Assembly: GCA_964412845.1 (NCBI GenBank)
Contig: CAYPQM010000042.1
Coordinates: 1-42,563 of the forward strand
Direction of reading: 5' to 3'
Source of the DNA: JAWWPY01 sp964412845
Lineage (GTDB): Bacteria; Actinomycetota; Actinomycetes; Streptosporangiales; Streptosporangiaceae
Length of the DNA: 42,563 nt
A program made the position numbers and the translations under genes. Under the pieces are notes generated by a model. It made no database searches. It was given only the letters and a program-made list of their open reading frames with translations, and was not told where the DNA came from. This document shows positions 39,785-42,563 of the stretch, one piece after another (positions within the stretch are counted from its first letter, which is position 1; every line of letters begins with the position of its first letter).

Positions 39785-39824
39785 CTTGCGCCATTAGCAT
39801 AGGGTCTTGCGTATGACGCAAGAC
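39785..39824. promoter_or_regulatory. Divergent promoter and operator over the regulator start
   Basis: GTCTTGCGT ATG ACGCAAGAC (39804-39824) is a 9-3-9 perfect inverted repeat centred on the regulator start codon. A further half-site CTTGCG lies at 39785-39790. TAGCAT (39795-39800) can be the -10 box of the regulator, giving almost no leader; its complement TATGCT (39801-39796) can be the -10 box of the methyltransferase. Confidence 0.65.
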
Positions 39825-40391
39825 GGTGATCTCGATGGTCTGGTCCGCAAGCGGATCAGGGGGCTGCGTGCGGCCCGGGGCTGGTCGCTCGATGACCTGG
39901 CGGCCCGCTGCCACCTGAGCCCGTCCACCCTCAGCCGGATCGAGACCGGCCACCGGCGGATCGCCCTTGACCAGCTGGCCCCGATCGCCCGGGCCCTGGG
40001 GACCACCCTCGACCAGCTCGTGGAATCCGTCGATGACGACGACGTGGTGATCAGGCCGCAGCGCGATGTGGTGCGAGGTATGACGACCTGGATGCTGACC
40101 CGGGAGCCCGGACCGCACGGCGTCACCGTGGCCAAGATGCGCATCACCAGGCCGGCACCCCGCCGCGGCACCACCGAGTTGAAAGTCCATCCCGGCAAGG
40201 ATTGGTTCACAGTCTTGTCGGGAACCGTTGTGCTGCTGCTGGCCGAGCGGACCATCCTGGTCGAGGCCGGCCAGGCGGCGGAGTTCTCCACCATGATTCC
40301 GCACGCCTTCGGCGCCCACGGCGGTCCGGCGGAGATCATGTGCATCTTCGATCACGACGGACAGCGCACCCACCTCCGGCCACTGTCATGA
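39813..40391 (+). CDS. XRE-family regulator with C-terminal cupin
   Basis: 192 residues. HTH_3 domain (about 14-70): LRAARGWSLDDLAARCHLS, PSTLSRIETGHRRIALDQLA. Cupin_2 domain (about 100-180): HPGKDWFTVLSGTVVLLLAE and TMIPHAFGAHGG. Such proteins are one-component sensors whose cupin binds a small ligand. The ATG at 39813 is the centre of an inverted repeat, so it probably represses its own and the divergent methyltransferase gene. A TTG at 39807 in the same frame is a less likely start. Confidence 0.92.
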   Translation: MTQDGDLDGLVRKRIRGLRAARGWSLDDLAARCHLSPSTLSRIETGHRRIALDQLAPIARALGTTLDQLVESVDDDDVVIRPQRDVVRGMTTWMLTREPGPHGVTVAKMRITRPAPRRGTTELKVHPGKDWFTVLSGTVVLLLAERTILVEAGQAAEFSTMIPHAFGAHGGPAEIMCIFDHDGQRTHLRPLS

Positions 40392-40439
40392 CGCGGCCGC
40401 CTGTGGAATGTGCCAAGCAGCAACTGATGAGGGGCCTGA

Positions 40440-40631
40440 GGTGTCCTTGCCGCGAAGGACATCGAGGCGATCGTTGTGCAAGAGGGGGAACTCGCCGGCT
40501 TCGCCTTCGTGCGCCAGGACCGGGTGGCCGGGCGGGTGACATCGCTCGTGGCGCGCCGGATCGCTGCCTGCCTGGAGGCTCTGGCCGCCGGGACGGTGGC
40601 GTCGCTAGAAGGTGGCAGCCCGGCCGGCTGA
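40440..40631 (+). pseudogene. Coding relic, possibly a 51-codon gene
   Basis: Frame ending at TGA 40629-40631 reads AAKDIEAIVVQEGELAGFAF and VRQDRVAGRVTSLVARRIAA, with about four in five codons ending in G or C and no overlap with another gene. An upstream TGA closes it and no good start precedes the conserved-looking part. A GTG at 40476 with GAGG eight bases upstream could start a 51-residue protein. I do not recognise the family; a truncated gene is more likely. Confidence 0.4.
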
Positions 40632-40855
40632 TTCATGTCGTTGTGGAACCCTGGCGTGTGTCGTCAGGGCGCGGCCGGCGCGGGACAGGCTGTCATGGAT
40701 GCCGTCGGCATACAGCAGTGCCCTATTCACAGCGATCTCTCCCTGACAACTTGATCAATACCCTGAGCCTGCCATTTGCCGAAACTGATACCGGAGCCTT
40801 GGATCTTCCAGTCATTGCGGCCGTTCGCGGTCCGTCCAGCGCTGGCGGGCGGTGG

Positions 40856-41095
40856 ATGGTCATCATCGATGGGCGCCGGTTGCGGGAGTTACGCCGCCAG
40901 GGCGGGCTGTCCCAGGAAATGCTGGCGGACCGGGCCGGGGTAAGCCTGGCTACGATCGGCAGGCTGGAACGTCACGGCCGCCCGTCCTGCCGGGGCCGCA
41001 CCCTGGCCCGTCTCGCCGCTGCCCTCGGCGAGCACCCCGCCGCCATCACCCCCGCTGACAACGGCGCCGAGGGGGTCATCAACAACCGCTCGTGA
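40856..41095 (+). CDS. Small XRE-family DNA-binding protein
   Basis: 79 residues, nearly all HTH: GRRLRELRRQGGLSQEMLAD, RAGVSLATIGRLERHGRP and LARLAAALGEHPAAITP. No sensor domain. The ATG at 40856 has no strong ribosome binding site; the frame is open further upstream but the composition there is not coding-like. Possible target is its own region or the cellulase downstream. Confidence 0.75.
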   Translation: MVIIDGRRLRELRRQGGLSQEMLADRAGVSLATIGRLERHGRPSCRGRTLARLAAALGEHPAAITPADNGAEGVINNRS

Positions 41096-41398
41096 CGGAC
41101 AGCCGTGCGACATCGGCCGAGCCCGGCAGGTCGGCGGAGCTGGCGGGAGGGCCGGCTCAGCTGAATGGGCATGGAAGTGGCACCAGCCGGGCCGATGAGG
41201 GGCGCGGGAATGAAGGTGAAATTTTCATCAGCGGACCAATTCCTAAATGCTCTGAGCAGGCTTAATCCGGGCTGGCAAGCGTGCTGCTCTTGGTATGACC
41301 TGCTGGTCTTTGTACGGTCCGGGTCAAGTAGATGTCTATGGCAATCAGGAAAAGGACTGGTGCCCGGCATCGGCTCCCGGTCAAGGAGGTAGGTCCGC
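41096..41398. other. 303-base region upstream of the cellulase
   Basis: No gene. GC is lower than the surroundings between 41215 and 41345. TGAAA T TTTCA (41217-41227) is a small inverted repeat that could be an operator. I see no CebR-type box (TGGGAGCGCTCCCA). AAGGAGGT at 41383-41390 is the cellulase ribosome binding site. Confidence 0.5.
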
Positions 41399-42563
41399 GT
41401 GAAATTCCCGAGCTTGCGGGCTCCGCTCGATGCGCGTACCAGGCGGTCGCGGCTGCGCCGCCGTGTCGCCACCCTGGTGCCAGTGCTGGCGCTCGGCCTG
41501 GGGCTGGTGGCGGCCACCGGCCCGCAGGCCAGCGCGGCGACGACCTGTTCGGCGAGCTACGGCGCGCCAAGCCAGTGGAGCGGCGGGTTCGTCGGTGGTG
41601 TCACCGTGACCAACACCGGCAGCAGCGCGCTCACCGGCTGGACGGTGACGTTCACCTTCGGCGGTGACCAGAAGGTGACCAGCGCGTGGAATACCACTCT
41701 GACCCAGAGCATCGAGTACGTCACCGCGACCAGCATGAGTTACAACGGCTCGGTCGGGGCCGGTGCCAGCACCTCGTTCGGCTTCCAGGGCACCTGGGGC
41801 AGCAGTGACGCCGCGCCCGCCAGCGTGACCTGCACCCCGGGCGCCACCGTCCAGCCGGCCATTGTCACGAGTTCCATCTCGCTGCCGGTGATGCAGGGGT
41901 TTACCAGCACTTTCGGCGTCGCGCTCTCAGCGGCGCCCAGTTCAGCCGTCACCCTCTCGGCGGCCCGCACCTCAGGTAACAGCGGCCTGTCGGTGGGCTC
42001 CGGTTCCAGCCTCACCTTCACTCCCGCCAACTGGAACACGGTGCAGAACGTCACGATCGCCGCGGACTCCGCCAGCACCGGCGCAGCCACGTTCACCGTC
42101 AGTGCCACCGGCTACACCGCCGCCACCGTGACCCCCACCGAAATCGCCAGCACCGCCCCGCCGCAGCTGCACGTGTTCGGCAATGAGCTGGTTAACGCCA
42201 GCGGCAGCCAGGTCATCTTGCACGGGATGAACCGCTCCGGCGCCGAGTACGCCTGCGTGCAGGGCTGGGGATTCTTCGACGGACCGGTCGACGAGGCATC
42301 GCTCCTCGCCATGAAGAGCTGGACCCACGTCACGGCGGTGCGGGTGCCGCTGAACGAAGCCTGCTGGAACGGGGAATCGTATGTAAACCCGGTCTACGCA
42401 GGGGCCAGCTACATCAACGCGATCAAGGCCTACGTCAGCCTGCTGAACGCCAACGGCATCGTGGCCATCCTGGACCTGCACTGGACCGACGGCCTGTACA
42501 CCGGGAACTCCTCCGGCTGCTCGTCCGCCCAGGCCACCTGCCAGAAGCCGATGCCGGACGCGG
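41399..42563 (+). CDS. Secreted cellulase, CBM2 plus GH5 (5' part)
   Basis: The window ends after 388 codons. Start is GTG at 41399 with perfect AAGGAGGT eight bases upstream. Signal peptide 1-46: arginine-rich (RTRRSRLRRR) n-region, hydrophobic VATLVPVLALGLGLVAATG, cleavage near ASA. CBM2 at about 50-146, closed by Cys50 and Cys145, with the aromatic residues W60, W81 and W97 typical of cellulose binding. A Ser/Ala/Thr-rich beta-sandwich linker (151-255) follows. The GH5 barrel begins at about 258: LHVFGNELVNASGSQVILHG, MNRSG, AVRVPLNEACWNG and AILDLHW. The catalytic Glu residues should lie beyond the end. N-terminal CBM2 before GH5 is a common layout. Confidence 0.9.
   Translation, partial: MKFPSLRAPLDARTRRSRLRRRVATLVPVLALGLGLVAATGPQASAATTCSASYGAPSQWSGGFVGGVTVTNTGSSALTGWTVTFTFGGDQKVTSAWNTTLTQSIEYVTATSMSYNGSVGAGASTSFGFQGTWGSSDAAPASVTCTPGATVQPAIVTSSISLPVMQGFTSTFGVALSAAPSSAVTLSAARTSGNSGLSVGSGSSLTFTPANWNTVQNVTIAADSASTGAATFTVSATGYTAATVTPTEIASTAPPQLHVFGNELVNASGSQVILHGMNRSGAEYACVQGWGFFDGPVDEASLLAMKSWTHVTAVRVPLNEACWNGESYVNPVYAGASYINAIKAYVSLLNANGIVAILDLHWTDGLYTGNSSGCSSAQATCQKPMPDA

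Overview
The window is chromosomal DNA from a high-GC actinomycete. Third codon positions are almost always G or C, GTG starts and 1-8 base start/stop overlaps are common, and the gene families are typical of soil mycelial actinobacteria: three DUF574 S-adenosyl methyltransferases, a CBM2-GH5 cellulase, GH87 and DpgC-like proteins, and several NarL/DesK-type two-component systems. I cannot name the genus. I see no rRNA, tRNA, CRISPR array, insertion sequence or phage genes.

Layout. 1-6462 (+): a complete Liv-type ABC importer (lipoprotein, two permeases, two ATPases) whose genes overlap and continue into a class II aldolase and a dienelactone-hydrolase-like enzyme. 6441-7708 (-): a broken thioredoxin-reductase remnant, a conserved hypothetical gene and a MarR repressor with a clear leaderless, self-overlapping operator/promoter. 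7802-12192 (-): a DesK-type kinase/regulator pair followed by a membrane-anchored STAND NTPase. 12325-15084: a relic of an ABC ATPase N-terminus in frame with a GT87 glycosyltransferase, then an orphan DpgC-like oxygenase on the other strand. 15220-18372 (+): aldo/keto reductase, beta-hydroxyacid dehydrogenase, TetR and a ParB-like protein in one overlapping operon. 18469-18819 (-): a VOC protein.

19169-22427 holds two DUF574 methyltransferases around a PGM1-like ATP-grasp ligase. Between the second methyltransferase and the ligase is a tiny reading frame with a good ribosome binding site (18 codons), followed by a small hairpin. This is the best candidate here for an undescribed peptide-modifying locus. 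22498-25928 (-): a 959-residue polytopic M48 metalloprotease and a small membrane partner. 26013-28709 (-): GH1 beta-glucosidase and a sugar MFS transporter. 28924-32574: third DUF574 methyltransferase, an AAA ATPase and a secreted GH99-like protein.

32575-33283 has no convincing gene but carries a 23-bp stem whose loop is perfectly complementary over 10 bases to the sequence just after it. 33284-37517: serine hydrolase (class C beta-lactamase fold), a second kinase/regulator pair whose kinase contains an expanded 18-bp tandem repeat, and a convergent small gene sharing a five-copy repeat across both stop codons. 37887-41095: quinone oxidoreductase, SAM methyltransferase divergent from an XRE-cupin regulator, a coding relic and a small XRE protein. 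41399-end: the 5' part of a secreted CBM2-GH5 cellulase.

Together the genes suggest a saprophyte that takes up and breaks down plant-derived sugars and small acids, with many one- and two-component regulators and small accessory loci. Functions are read from sequence motifs; no database search was possible.
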